Of a DNA stretch of 58,212 nucleotides, positions 31,141 through 42,312 are shown piece by piece. The position numbers were made by a program, and so were the translations under genes. The first letter of the stretch is position 1. Each line of letters starts with the position of its first letter. The DNA is taken from the NCBI GenBank assembly GCA_028817405.1, contig JAPPPS010000015.1:1-58212 (forward strand). Direction: 5' to 3'. The stretch comes from Gammaproteobacteria bacterium (lineage in GTDB: Bacteria > Pseudomonadota > Gammaproteobacteria > Arenicellales > Poriferihabitantaceae). The notes under the pieces were generated by a model that saw only the letters and a list, made by a program, of their open reading frames with translations, was not told where the DNA came from and ran no database searches.

Positions 31141-33465
31141 ATGCCAGCACCAGTAGCAGTACCAGCAGTAGCAGCCGGATTAACCACCCTGGGTAGGGCA
31201 ATTATCAGCGGCTATTCGCGCATTCGAACAACCGCGCAAGTGGTTGCACCCACAGTCACACCCCCAGCGGTTACTCAAATGCAACCGCACATGGTTGGGT
31301 ATCGCACCAATCAACTGTCCGGTTGGTGGGATAGAGTCAAAGATTGGTTCACCGCTGATGACACCGGCGACCGTGATGACGACTATCGCCACGGTCACGA
31401 AGATGACCGGCATGCACGGTCACGAGAAGCAACTACCGAGTTGGGGCGTAGTAGAGACCGCGATGACTCCACCGAAACGACTACTGGCCCGACCCGTTCG
31501 GAAAGCACATCGCATGGCCCGATTGGTCCTGGCACGGAAAATGTGGGCGGCGGTGGCAACGGCAACGGCGGCCGCGATGATTCTTCACCCAGCCCCGGAA
31601 CCAGTAGCCCATCTGGCGGCGGTTTTGCATCCCAGGGCGGCAACACTTCGCCGGTTGGCGGCCCCAACAGCAATCCGGGCAATCGTGGCGGCAGCAGCGG
31701 CAACAACAACGGCGACGGCCCCAGCGGTGGTGGCGGCAGAGGCAACCAAGGCGGTCGTGGCGGCCCCGGCAGCCCCGGCGGACCCGGTCGCGGCGACCAC
31801 GGCGGCAGGAGTTGGCCGATTGTCATGGACTTGGATGGCGATGGCGTTGAGTTGGTTGCGCTGGACGAGTCGGCGGCGTTTTATGACATCAACGCCGACG
31901 GTTATCAATATAACCTCGGCTGGGCCGGGCGCGATGATGCATTGTTGGCGTACGACAAAAATGGCGATGGAGACATCACCGCGCATGACGAGATTTCATT
32001 TGTCGGCTACAAAGCCGGCGCGCGCACTGACTGGGAAGGCCTCGTTCATTTCGATTCCAACAATGACGGCGTTCTCGATAACCGCGATGCCGAGTTTGCC
32101 AAGTTTCGCGTGTGGCAAGATGCGGACGGCGACGGTGATGTGGATGCCGGCGAGTTAAAAACGCTGGGGCAACACAGCATCCGCAGTTTGGATTTGAATC
32201 CGAACTACGGCGCGGTACTTTCGCCGACCGACCGCGACGGCAACTTGATTTACGGCGAGGGCGGCTACACCAAAACCGACGGTACGCGCGGCGTGTTCGG
32301 CGATGTCGCGTTGGCTGCCGGCGCCATGGGTTATCGCGTCAACAACGGCGAGTTGGAGTTCAAGAGCGCCGATGGCGTGGGCAAGGTGCATGTTGCCCCG
32401 GCCAATGCCGGCGGAGTTAATATGAATTTTGCATCATCGGTGAACGCCGCGCATATCGGCGCGATTGGCGGCAGTCATGCGGATGTGTTGAACGGCGGGG
32501 GCGTGTCGCGTGATTTGCTGTTGTTCGGCGATGAAGGCAATGACCGTTTGACCGGCGGCAACGGTGACGACTGGCTGGCCGGCGGGGCGGGGGCCGACAT
32601 CTTGCGCGGCGGCGGCGGGCATGATGTGTTGTTCTTCGATGCGCGCGATAATGTGCATGGCGGTGGCGGACAAGATGTCGGCGTGGTGTCGGGAAGCGGC
32701 GCAATCAATTTGTCCATGGGCGCAGTCGGCTTGGAAGCGTTGCATAGCGGCGATGGTAACGACCGATTGAGTGGCGCTGATTCCGCGCAAGGCGTGATTA
32801 TCGACGGTGGCGGTGGGGCCGACACCATGCGCGGCAGTCACCACCGTGATGTATTGTCCGGCGGCGCCGGCAACGACCACATCAAAGGCAAGCCGGGCGA
32901 TGATGTAATACTCGGCGGCGCCGGCGATGATGACCTGTTCGGCAACTTCGGCGATGATGTGTTGTTTGGCGGCGAAGGCGATGATTACTTGAACGGCTTG
33001 GTCGGCGACGATGCGCTGTATGGCGGCGCCGGCAGCGACACATATGACTTCGGTTATCCGAATGTTCCGATGGGCGTCCTGCCCGACTTTGGCAGAGAGA
33101 CGGTGCGCGACAGCGGCGGCGCGAATGACAAGGTGACTTTCGGCCGGCGGCGGCACGAGGATTTGTGGCTTGCCAAAGACGGCGATGACTTGCGCATCAG
33201 CATCCTCGGCGGCGATGATGAAGTGTTAATCGAAGACCATTTTGCGGCCGGTGGCGAACACCGCATTGAGACCCTTCAAGCCGCTACTCGGCTGTACTCG
33301 TACGGTCGATACAGCGCGCAAACGGTCAGCATCGACGCGTTGGTGAACGCCATGGCCGGATTCGACAAACCGCAAGCCGGTTGGTCGCACATGACCACCC
33401 AACAACGCGCCGATGTCCACGCCGCCTGGCGCAGCGTCGGCATCGCGCCGACGGTGGGTGGATAA
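31141..33465 (+). CDS. RTX-type calcium-binding secreted protein 1
   Basis: A 774-residue protein with no classical signal peptide, as expected for type I secretion. Regions: a hydrophobic/polar N-terminus (1-74), an Asp/Arg then Gly/Ser/Asn-rich linker (75-225), an EF-hand-like repeat domain starting PIVMDLDGDGVELVALDES (226), and RTX nonapeptides such as GGAGNDHIKG, GGAGDDDLFG and GGEGDDYLNG (about 455-640). The C-terminal domain (640-774) would carry the secretion signal. ATG at 31141 follows AGGAG. Its function (toxin, adhesin or surface layer) cannot be told. The exporter pair at 38.7 kb is the likely partner. Confidence 0.9.
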   Translation: MPAPVAVPAVAAGLTTLGRAIISGYSRIRTTAQVVAPTVTPPAVTQMQPHMVGYRTNQLSGWWDRVKDWFTADDTGDRDDDYRHGHEDDRHARSREATTELGRSRDRDDSTETTTGPTRSESTSHGPIGPGTENVGGGGNGNGGRDDSSPSPGTSSPSGGGFASQGGNTSPVGGPNSNPGNRGGSSGNNNGDGPSGGGGRGNQGGRGGPGSPGGPGRGDHGGRSWPIVMDLDGDGVELVALDESAAFYDINADGYQYNLGWAGRDDALLAYDKNGDGDITAHDEISFVGYKAGARTDWEGLVHFDSNNDGVLDNRDAEFAKFRVWQDADGDGDVDAGELKTLGQHSIRSLDLNPNYGAVLSPTDRDGNLIYGEGGYTKTDGTRGVFGDVALAAGAMGYRVNNGELEFKSADGVGKVHVAPANAGGVNMNFASSVNAAHIGAIGGSHADVLNGGGVSRDLLLFGDEGNDRLTGGNGDDWLAGGAGADILRGGGGHDVLFFDARDNVHGGGGQDVGVVSGSGAINLSMGAVGLEALHSGDGNDRLSGADSAQGVIIDGGGGADTMRGSHHRDVLSGGAGNDHIKGKPGDDVILGGAGDDDLFGNFGDDVLFGGEGDDYLNGLVGDDALYGGAGSDTYDFGYPNVPMGVLPDFGRETVRDSGGANDKVTFGRRRHEDLWLAKDGDDLRISILGGDDEVLIEDHFAAGGEHRIETLQAATRLYSYGRYSAQTVSIDALVNAMAGFDKPQAGWSHMTTQQRADVHAAWRSVGIAPTVGG

Positions 33466-33520
33466 GCATTGGCGGGTTGCCGGCGGCGGAAATGCGAGTC
33501 GATTATTTTCGCCAAAACGC

Positions 33521-33548
33521 TTGACAACGGCAATTTAACCGTTATATT
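33521..33548 (+). promoter_or_regulatory. Repeated island promoter, copy 2
   Basis: TTGACA (33521-33526), 16 bases, TATATT (33543-33548), with the same upstream GATTATTTTCGCC and internal TTTAACC as copy 1. It starts 55 bases past the RTX1 stop and drives the leader and GNAT gene. Confidence 0.8.
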
Positions 33549-33616
33549 CCGCGCAATCTGTCCGGTATCGCAAAGTCCGCGATAATCCAAAAAATCGCTT
33601 TTTGCTGAAAGGTGCA

Positions 33617-33742
33617 ATGGAAAGCAAACCACACGCCCGTTCTGTATTTGAGCGCCCGGCCGCGACCGGCGGGCAAGTATGCGCGCGCCAAACCGCCAAG
33701 CCGGCGACCCCCGGCAAGCATCTGGCCGATCAAGCCAAATGA
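33617..33742 (+). CDS. Short leader ORF coupled to GNAT gene, copy 2
   Basis: A 41-codon frame: MESKPHARSV, PAATGGQVCAR, and GKHLADQAK at the end. The ATG follows GAAAGGTGCA and the stop overlaps the GNAT start (ATGA). About half its residues differ from copy 1, yet MES, HA, PAATGG, CAR, GKH and QAK are kept. Confidence 0.55.
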   Translation: MESKPHARSVFERPAATGGQVCARQTAKPATPGKHLADQAK

Positions 33743-34296
33743 ACACCATGACCGACAGCGTCGCCGGCCGTAGCCAACCGGCCAGCGCCGGCTCAGTGCA
33801 GGTGCGCATGTTGCGCGCTGAACAGGACATCGAGGCGACATGGCATTTGTCTCTCGCGCTGCACCGCGAAAGTCGATACGCGAAGTTGCGCATGGACAAA
33901 ACCAAACGCAACGATTACTTGCGCGAAAATATGTTGGGCAAACCCGACCGATTCGGCATGCTCATCGCCGAGTGGCGCGGCCGGCCGGTCGGATATCTGG
34001 CTTGCGCCGCCAACCGGTTTTTGTATGGCGACGAAATCATCACTTCGTGTTTGGCGTTTTATGTGCAGCCGGCTTCCCGCAAAACGTTGTTAGGCGGGCG
34101 CATCGCGGTGAAGTTGTTGGACGCTTATCGACGCTGGGCGGCCAATCGCCGCGCTGTGGAAATTCAATTCCATGTCACCAGCGGCATTGACATCGCCGCC
34201 ACCGACCGCTTTCTCCGCCGCGCCGGCTTCCGCCAGAGCGGCGGGAACTATGCGCTGGGATTGCCGCCTCAAACAGCCGCGGGCAACGACGCTTGA
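33739..34296 (+). CDS. GNAT-family N-acetyltransferase
   Basis: A 185-residue GNAT-like protein: FGMLIAEWRGRPVGYLAC (about 72) forms the central strands, YGDEIITSCLAFYVQPASRK the acetyl-CoA-binding region with a weak P-loop, and RFLRRAGFRQSGGNYAL the C-terminal helix and strand. Its acceptor is unknown. RTX toxins are often matured by a GNAT-fold acyltransferase (HlyC type); this protein does not show recognisable HlyC motifs, so I only call it GNAT. It replaces DUF805 in the module after RTX1. Confidence 0.75.
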   Translation: MNTMTDSVAGRSQPASAGSVQVRMLRAEQDIEATWHLSLALHRESRYAKLRMDKTKRNDYLRENMLGKPDRFGMLIAEWRGRPVGYLACAANRFLYGDEIITSCLAFYVQPASRKTLLGGRIAVKLLDAYRRWAANRRAVEIQFHVTSGIDIAATDRFLRRAGFRQSGGNYALGLPPQTAAGNDA

Positions 34297-34320
34297 CAGC
34301 GACAAATTAACCGCTACCAT
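34293..34320 (+). promoter_or_regulatory. Repeated island promoter, copy 3
   Basis: TTGACA (34293-34298), 16 bases, TACCAT (34315-34320). The -35 box overlaps the stop codon of the GNAT gene. The leader after it has lost the MES-type ORF and ends in an ordinary TAAGGAG site before the desaturase. Confidence 0.72.
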
Positions 34321-34397
34321 TCGCGCCTCAAGTTTGCGCGCAACCGAACTATCGAAGCGCGCGCTTCCATGGATTCCAACTGTAAGGAGACACAACG

Positions 34398-35381
34398 ATG
34401 AATCTCGAACTTAACGACCGTGCGCCGGCCCGGTTTGCCGGCGGCGCGGCGGTGGATAACCAACACGCCGGCGCCGGCGATATTAATCACGCGCGCCCGG
34501 ACATCTCCGCCAATCGTCGCCGCGCCAAAGCGATGAAATTCTTGCGGCGTTGCCGCAGTTATCTGTTGCCATCGGCGCCGCGCATCGGCGCTATTCAACT
34601 GGCAACCGGCGCGGCGCTCGTCATCGCGCCGTTCAGCGGCGCAACATGGCACTGGTATCTTGTGGCGTTGTTCGGTTATTTCATGCACGGCTGCATCGGT
34701 CATTCAATCGGCTATCACCGCTACTTCGCTCACCGAAGTTTTACCGCGCCGAAGTGGGCCGAAGTGTTGTTCACTTTCTGCGGTGCGTTGGGATGCGTCG
34801 GCCCGCCGCTGGCGTGGTCGTTCATGCACCGCCGCCACCACGCTCGCCCCGACCAAAACGGCGACCCTTACACCGCCCACCTCTACCCGCGCCCGCACTG
34901 GCGGGCGTTGTTCCTCGGCGACTACCGCCCCGGTTACAGCGAAAAACGATTGCGCCGGGTGCTGCGGAATCAACCGTTGCAGCGCGTGGTTCACCGCTAT
35001 TATTTCGGCATCGTCGGCGGCTATGCGCTGGCGCTGTTGGCGATTGACTGGTATCTATTCCTGTTCGGCTGGGCGGTGCCGGTCGCGCTGACTTTATGGA
35101 TAAGCGCGCTGGATGCTTACGCCGCGCATCACTGGGGATACCGCAACTACCAAACGCGCGATGCCAGTCGCAACTTGTGGTGGATGGCGCTGCTATTCTG
35201 GGGCGAAGGCTGGCACAACAACCACCACGCGCGGCCCGGCGATTGGAATTTCCGCCAGCGGTGGTGGGAATTCGACATCGGCGCGATGGTGATAACAGCG
35301 ATGGGTTTGCGGCCATTTGCGGCTGACAAAAAGCCGGCGACGATACATGAATCGCGTCGCGAGGGAATCGGGGAGGCATGA
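34398..35381 (+). CDS. Acyl-CoA/lipid delta-9 desaturase
   Basis: A 327-residue membrane-bound di-iron desaturase with the three histidine boxes: HRYFAH (about 110), HRRHH (about 147) and HNNHH (about 275), plus about four hydrophobic segments. It would introduce a double bond in an acyl-CoA or phospholipid chain. The ATG is preceded by TAAGGAG. A desaturase in an RTX island is not standard; membrane adjustment to the DUF805 and secretion proteins is one possibility, inferred. Confidence 0.9.
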   Translation: MNLELNDRAPARFAGGAAVDNQHAGAGDINHARPDISANRRRAKAMKFLRRCRSYLLPSAPRIGAIQLATGAALVIAPFSGATWHWYLVALFGYFMHGCIGHSIGYHRYFAHRSFTAPKWAEVLFTFCGALGCVGPPLAWSFMHRRHHARPDQNGDPYTAHLYPRPHWRALFLGDYRPGYSEKRLRRVLRNQPLQRVVHRYYFGIVGGYALALLAIDWYLFLFGWAVPVALTLWISALDAYAAHHWGYRNYQTRDASRNLWWMALLFWGEGWHNNHHARPGDWNFRQRWWEFDIGAMVITAMGLRPFAADKKPATIHESRREGIGEA

Positions 35382-35412
35382 AAAATGAATCGATTATTTT
35401 CGAAAAAATCCC

Positions 35413-35440
35413 TTGACAGCGATAAATTAACCGCTATCAT
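35413..35440 (+). promoter_or_regulatory. Repeated island promoter, copy 4
   Basis: TTGACA (35413-35418), 16 bases, TATCAT (35435-35440), upstream A/T element CGATTATTTTCG. Drives the leader and the fourth DUF805 gene. Confidence 0.8.
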
Positions 35441-35489
35441 CCGCGCAATCAGTTTTGTATCGCAACCCGGCGAACCGCCGAAAGGTGCA

Positions 35490-35619
35490 ATGGAAAGCAG
35501 GAATCATGCCGAAACCGCATTTGACCGCCCCCGCCGCGACCGGCGGGCGGGGTTGCGCGGGCCGGGCCGCGGTGTCGGCAGGAGCGCACGGCAAGCATCG
35601 AGTGGAGCAAGCGAAATGA
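35490..35619 (+). pseudogene. Short leader ORF, copy 3, frameshifted
   Basis: It begins like copy 1 (MESRNHAETA), but an extra T near 35520 shifts the frame. The original frame still ends GKHRVEQAK then TGA overlapping the DUF805 ATG. The ATG-initiated frame now runs into DUF805 protein 4 without a stop, adding 42 residues to its N-terminus if used. Confidence 0.6.
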
Positions 35620-36158
35620 ACTCCACGGTCGACAATAGCGGCAACTTCGCCGCCCCGCCGCGCGGGCCGGTTGATGCCATCCGCACTTGTCTGGTCAAGT
35701 TCTTCGACTTTCGCGGGCGCGCGTCACGGTCGGAGTTTTGGTGGTTCTTTTTGTTTACTTCAATTTTGTTCGTGCTCGATGATTTGTTTCCTGATTCATA
35801 TCGAACGCTGAGTTTCTTTTTGCTGATGCTCATCGAAGTGCCATTGTGCGCGGTCGCCGTGCGCCGCTTGCATGATGTTAACCGCAGTGGATGGTGGATT
35901 TTGTCTTACGCTCACCACCCCGTCACATCCATCGCCATCGGATTGCACATGCTGTTGCATGCGGGCTCGGTGTCGCACGATGCCGTCTACGAGGTTTTTG
36001 TTTCCGGCATGTCAGGGTATCTCATGCCCGTTTACGGTTTTAACTGGCCCGCCCTTGTGGTTTTCACCGCTTTTGCAGGGGTGATCTTTATCTGTTCGGC
36101 TGCACTGGTGTTCTTTTGTTTAATCAAGGGAAACCCAGGACAGAATCGTTTCGACTGA
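35616..36158 (+). CDS. DUF805 membrane protein 4
   Basis: A 180-residue paralogue with NFAAPPRGPVDAIRTCL and FFDFRGRASRSEFWWFFLF near the start and RRLHDVNRSGWWI at about 90. The internal ATG at 35616 matches the starts of copies 2 and 3; a longer form from 35490 is possible through the frameshifted leader. It directly precedes RTX2 (69-base gap), as copy 3 precedes RTX1. Confidence 0.87.
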   Translation: MNSTVDNSGNFAAPPRGPVDAIRTCLVKFFDFRGRASRSEFWWFFLFTSILFVLDDLFPDSYRTLSFFLLMLIEVPLCAVAVRRLHDVNRSGWWILSYAHHPVTSIAIGLHMLLHAGSVSHDAVYEVFVSGMSGYLMPVYGFNWPALVVFTAFAGVIFICSAALVFFCLIKGNPGQNRFD

Positions 36159-36227
36159 GACGCTGAATCCTTCGGACTTTCTTTCAATCAACGGCCGGTT
36201 TAACTACACTGGCAGGAGAACTTAATC

Positions 36228-38624
36228 ATGGCAACAAGTTTAGATCGACTTGGGCGTTCTATTGCGCGCTCAAAGGATTCCGGGACCGGAAGTCCCCAGA
36301 GTTCATCCGGGGATTATGTCGATATCCCCGAATTACCCGAACCTGAACGAACAACGCTACCCGATATTATCGGGAGCATGACCAAAACCATTATGGGGTT
36401 GACCAAAACTCGGCCTGGCTATACGAAGTTGGTGGACGTGTTTGTCGATATGCACAAGCAAATTGAGGCGCTTAAGCTTCATGCGGAAGAGTTTGTCGAT
36501 GCCCAAATTTCACCCCATCTCACCGGTTTCGTCAATGAAGATGGGTTCATCGATGCGCCATATCCCACTACGACCGACACCGGCGACCGTGATGACGACT
36601 ATCGCCATGGTCACGAAGATGACCGGCATGCACGGTCACGAAAAGCAACTGCCGAGTTGGGGCGTAGTAGAGACCGCGATGACTCCACCGAAACGACTAC
36701 TGGCCCGACTCGGTCGGAAAGCACCTCGCATGGCCCGATTGGTCCTGGCACGGAAAATGTGGGCAGCGGTGGCCGCGATGATTCTTCACCCAGCCCCGGA
36801 ACTAGTAGCCCATCCGGCGGCGGTTTTGCATCCCAAGGCGGCAACACTTCGCCGGTTGGCGGCCCCAACAGCAATCCGGGCAATCGTGGCAGCAGCAGCG
36901 GCAATACCCGTAGCGGCAGTAGCGGCGGCGATGGCGACGGTGGCGGCAACAGCGGCGGTGACGGCGGCGGCTTCAAGCCCATCGTGCTGGACTTGGACGG
37001 CGATGGCGTCGAGTTGGTCGCGCTGGACGAGTCGGCGGCGTTTTATGACATCAACGCCGATGGTTATCAATATAACCTCGGCTGGGCCGGCGCCGATGAC
37101 GGCTTGTTGGCCTACGACAAGAATAGCGATGGCGTTATCAATCGCAAAGACGAGATTTCATTCGTGGATTATGTGCCGGGCGCGCAAACCGACTTGGAGG
37201 GACTTCGGAATTTCGACAGCAACGCCGACAGCGTGTTGGACGCAAGCGATGCCGAGTTTGCGAAGTTCCGGGTGTGGCAGGACGCGAATCAAAACGGCGC
37301 ATCGGATAGCGGCGAGTTGCGCGCATTAGTCGCGGCCGGCATTCGCAGCATCGAACTGAACTACGTGCCGAGTGATGACGGTCAGCCGGAGACACGAGAC
37401 GGCAACATCATTTCCGGTCAGGGGCGTTATCACAAGACGAACGGCGCAAGTGGCACATTTGCCGATGTCGCGTTTGCCGCCAGCGCATTTGGATTTCGCA
37501 CCGACGGTGACAACTTGGAGTTCAAGAGCGCCGATGGCGTGGGCAAGGTATATGTCGCCCCGGCCAATGCCGGCGGAGTTAATATGAACTTCGCATCATC
37601 GGTGAACGCCGCGCATATCGGCGCGATTGGCGGCAGTCATGCGGATGTGTTGAACGGTGGCGGCGTGTCGCGGGATTTGCTGTTGTTCGGTGATGAAGGC
37701 AACGACCGTTTGACCGGCGGCAGCGGCGACGATTGGTTGGCTGGCGGGGCGGGGGCCGACACTTTGCGCGGCGGCAATGGGAATGATGTGTTGTTCTTCG
37801 ACGCGCGCGATAACATAAACGGCGGAAGCGGGCAAGATGTCGGCGTGGTGTCGGGCAGCGGCGCAATCAATTTGTCCATGGGCGCAGTCGGCTTGGAAGC
37901 GCTGCATAGCGGCGATGGTAACGACCGATTGAGTGGCGCTGATTCCGCGCAAGGCGTGATTATCGACGGTGGCGGTGGGGCCGACACCATGCGCGGCAGT
38001 CACCACCGTGATGTATTGTCCGGCGGCGCCGGCAACGACCACATCAAAGGCAAGCCGGGCGATGATGTAATACTCGGCGGCGCCGGCGATGATGACCTGT
38101 TCGGCAACTTCGGCGATGATGTGTTGTTTGGCGGCGAAGGCGATGATTACTTGAACGGCTTGGTCGGCGACGATGCGCTGTATGGCGGCGCCGGCAGCGA
38201 CACATATGACTTCGGTTATCCGAATGTTCCGATGGGCGTCCTGCCCGACTTTGGCAGAGAGACGGTGCGCGACAGCGGCGGCGCGAATGACAAGGTGACT
38301 TTCGGCCGGCGGCGGCACGAGGATTTGTGGCTTGCCAAAGACGGCGATGACTTGCGCATCAGCATCCTCGGCGGCGATGATGAAGTGTTAATCGAAGACC
38401 AGTTTGCGGCCGGCGGCGAACACCGTATTGAGCATCTGAGCGCCGCCACCCGGATATACCGATACGGTCGATATAACGCGCAAACGGTCAGCATCGATGC
38501 ATTAGTCAACGCCATGGCGCAGTTTGACAAACCGCAAGCCGGTTGGTCGCACATGACCACCCAACAACGCGCTGATGTCCACGCCGCATGGCGCAGCGTC
38601 GGCATCGCGCCGACGGTGGGATAA
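36228..38624 (+). CDS. RTX-type calcium-binding secreted protein 2
   Basis: A 798-residue relative of RTX1. Residues 1-117 are unrelated to RTX1 (SIARSKDSGTGSPQSSSGDY and an amphipathic region after it). The Asp/Arg and Gly/Ser linker (118-245) is nearly the same as in RTX1, the EF-hand-like domain (from PIVLDLDGDGVELVALDES, 251) is related but diverged, and the RTX repeats plus C-terminal domain (about 430-798) are almost identical to RTX1. The ATG is preceded by GGAGA. It lies 63 bases before the exporter ABC gene, so it is the most likely direct substrate. Confidence 0.9.
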   Translation: MATSLDRLGRSIARSKDSGTGSPQSSSGDYVDIPELPEPERTTLPDIIGSMTKTIMGLTKTRPGYTKLVDVFVDMHKQIEALKLHAEEFVDAQISPHLTGFVNEDGFIDAPYPTTTDTGDRDDDYRHGHEDDRHARSRKATAELGRSRDRDDSTETTTGPTRSESTSHGPIGPGTENVGSGGRDDSSPSPGTSSPSGGGFASQGGNTSPVGGPNSNPGNRGSSSGNTRSGSSGGDGDGGGNSGGDGGGFKPIVLDLDGDGVELVALDESAAFYDINADGYQYNLGWAGADDGLLAYDKNSDGVINRKDEISFVDYVPGAQTDLEGLRNFDSNADSVLDASDAEFAKFRVWQDANQNGASDSGELRALVAAGIRSIELNYVPSDDGQPETRDGNIISGQGRYHKTNGASGTFADVAFAASAFGFRTDGDNLEFKSADGVGKVYVAPANAGGVNMNFASSVNAAHIGAIGGSHADVLNGGGVSRDLLLFGDEGNDRLTGGSGDDWLAGGAGADTLRGGNGNDVLFFDARDNINGGSGQDVGVVSGSGAINLSMGAVGLEALHSGDGNDRLSGADSAQGVIIDGGGGADTMRGSHHRDVLSGGAGNDHIKGKPGDDVILGGAGDDDLFGNFGDDVLFGGEGDDYLNGLVGDDALYGGAGSDTYDFGYPNVPMGVLPDFGRETVRDSGGANDKVTFGRRRHEDLWLAKDGDDLRISILGGDDEVLIEDQFAAGGEHRIEHLSAATRIYRYGRYNAQTVSIDALVNAMAQFDKPQAGWSHMTTQQRADVHAAWRSVGIAPTVG

Positions 38625-38687
38625 CGCCGTCCGGCAACACAACGCTCGTCGGGTGGTTTGACGAGCAATACTCATCACACAAGTCAC

Positions 38688-40864
<2,177 letters not shown>

Positions 40865-40880
<16 letters not shown>

Positions 40881-42259
40881 TCAACGCGATGCGCGTCTGG
40901 CGGCAGGCGTCGGCGTTGGAAAAATCCAAGCCTGCCGTGAAACGCCGCGGCGGCGAACTGGAGTTTCTGCCCGCGGCGGTCGAGGCGCTGGAATCGCCGG
41001 CATCGCCGGCCGGCCGCGCCGTCGCGTTCCTCATCATGGCGTTGTTCGCCGCGACTTTGGCGTGGGCGTTCTTTGGCCGCATCGACATGGTGGCGACCGC
41101 GCATGGCCGCATCGTGCCGGGCGGCCAGGTGAAAATCGTGCAGTCCTTCGCGCCCGGCGTGGTGCAGGAAATCCGCGTGCGCGACGGCCAGCATGTCGAG
41201 CAGGGCGCGTTGCTGATTAAACTCGACCCGCTGGAACAGGAAGTCGACACCACCAAACTGCAGAAGGAACTCGACATCGCAGCAACGGAAGCGGCGCGGC
41301 TGGAGGCGTTCCTGGATTTTCTGAACGACCCGTCGCCGGAGGTTGAATCGCATGCGAACAACGCCGGCTTGCCGGCCGCGCAGCAGCGGCAACTGCGCCA
41401 TGAGATGCAGCATCACGCGGCCGAGATGGCGCGGCTCGACGGCGAGACCGCGCAGTTGAAAGCGAAGATGCAAGCCATCGAGGCGGAAATCGCCCGCATC
41501 GAAGCGCTGAGTCCGATGGCGGATGAACATGAATCCGCGCTGCACGGTTTGCTGCTGAAGAAAATGGTTGCCAAGAGTCGCTGGAGCGACGCCAAACAAA
41601 AGTCCATCGACCTGCGGCAACTGCTCATCGTCGAACAACGCCGCTTGGACGAGACCAAACTCGCGGCCGCCAACAAGGCGAAACAAAAAGACGCCATGCA
41701 AACCCGCGCCGGCAAAAACGCCATGGCGCAACTCACCGAGTACCGCAATCGCTCGGAATTGGCGGCGCTCAACCTGCGCAAAGCGCGCAGCCGGCAATCG
41801 CGCAACAACTTGACCGCGCCGGTGTCCGGCATCGTGCAGCAACTCGCCATTCACACCATCGGCGGCGTGGTCAAGGCGGCCGAGCCGCTGCTCATTATCG
41901 TGCCGGACGACACCCAACTCATCGTCGAAGCGGCGGTGTTGAACAAGGACATCGGCTTCGTCAGAGTCGGGCATCCGGCCGAAATCAAACTGGAGAGTTT
42001 TCCGTTCACCAAATACGGATTGCTGGAAGGCGAAGTGACGCATCTGTCCGCCGATGCGATGCAAAGCGACGCGCAAGGATTGGTGTATGCGATGCGCGCT
42101 TCATTGAACCGCAACCGGATACTGGTCGGCGGGCAATGGACCGCGTTGTCGCCGGGCATGGCGGCCACCGCCGAAATCAAAACCGGCGAGCGCGCCATCA
42201 TCGACTTTTTTCTTTCGCCGTTGCGCAAGTCCGGGCAGGAGGCGTTCAATGAACGGTGA
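40865..42259 (+). CDS. HlyD-family membrane fusion protein
   Basis: A 464-residue adaptor: short cytoplasmic N-terminus, one membrane anchor (AVAFLIMALFAATLAWAFF, about 55-75), a biotinyl-lipoyl-like part GRIVPGGQVKIVQSFAPG, a long coiled-coil hairpin (about 130-330) and a C-terminal beta-barrel. It bridges the ABC exporter and an outer-membrane TolC channel. The start overlaps the end of the ABC gene by 16 bases. No TolC gene lies in the window, so the outer-membrane part must be elsewhere. Confidence 0.93.
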
Positions 42260-42312
42260 CGGTTGCGGCGCGGGCATCGCCGTTTCGCGTCGGGCAAGGA
42301 ATGTTCCGGCGG

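Noticed and set aside
32434-33156. 240-codon minus-strand frame, repeated at 37596-38318
   Set aside because: Its near-identity to the second copy is explained by the duplication of the RTX genes on the plus strand.
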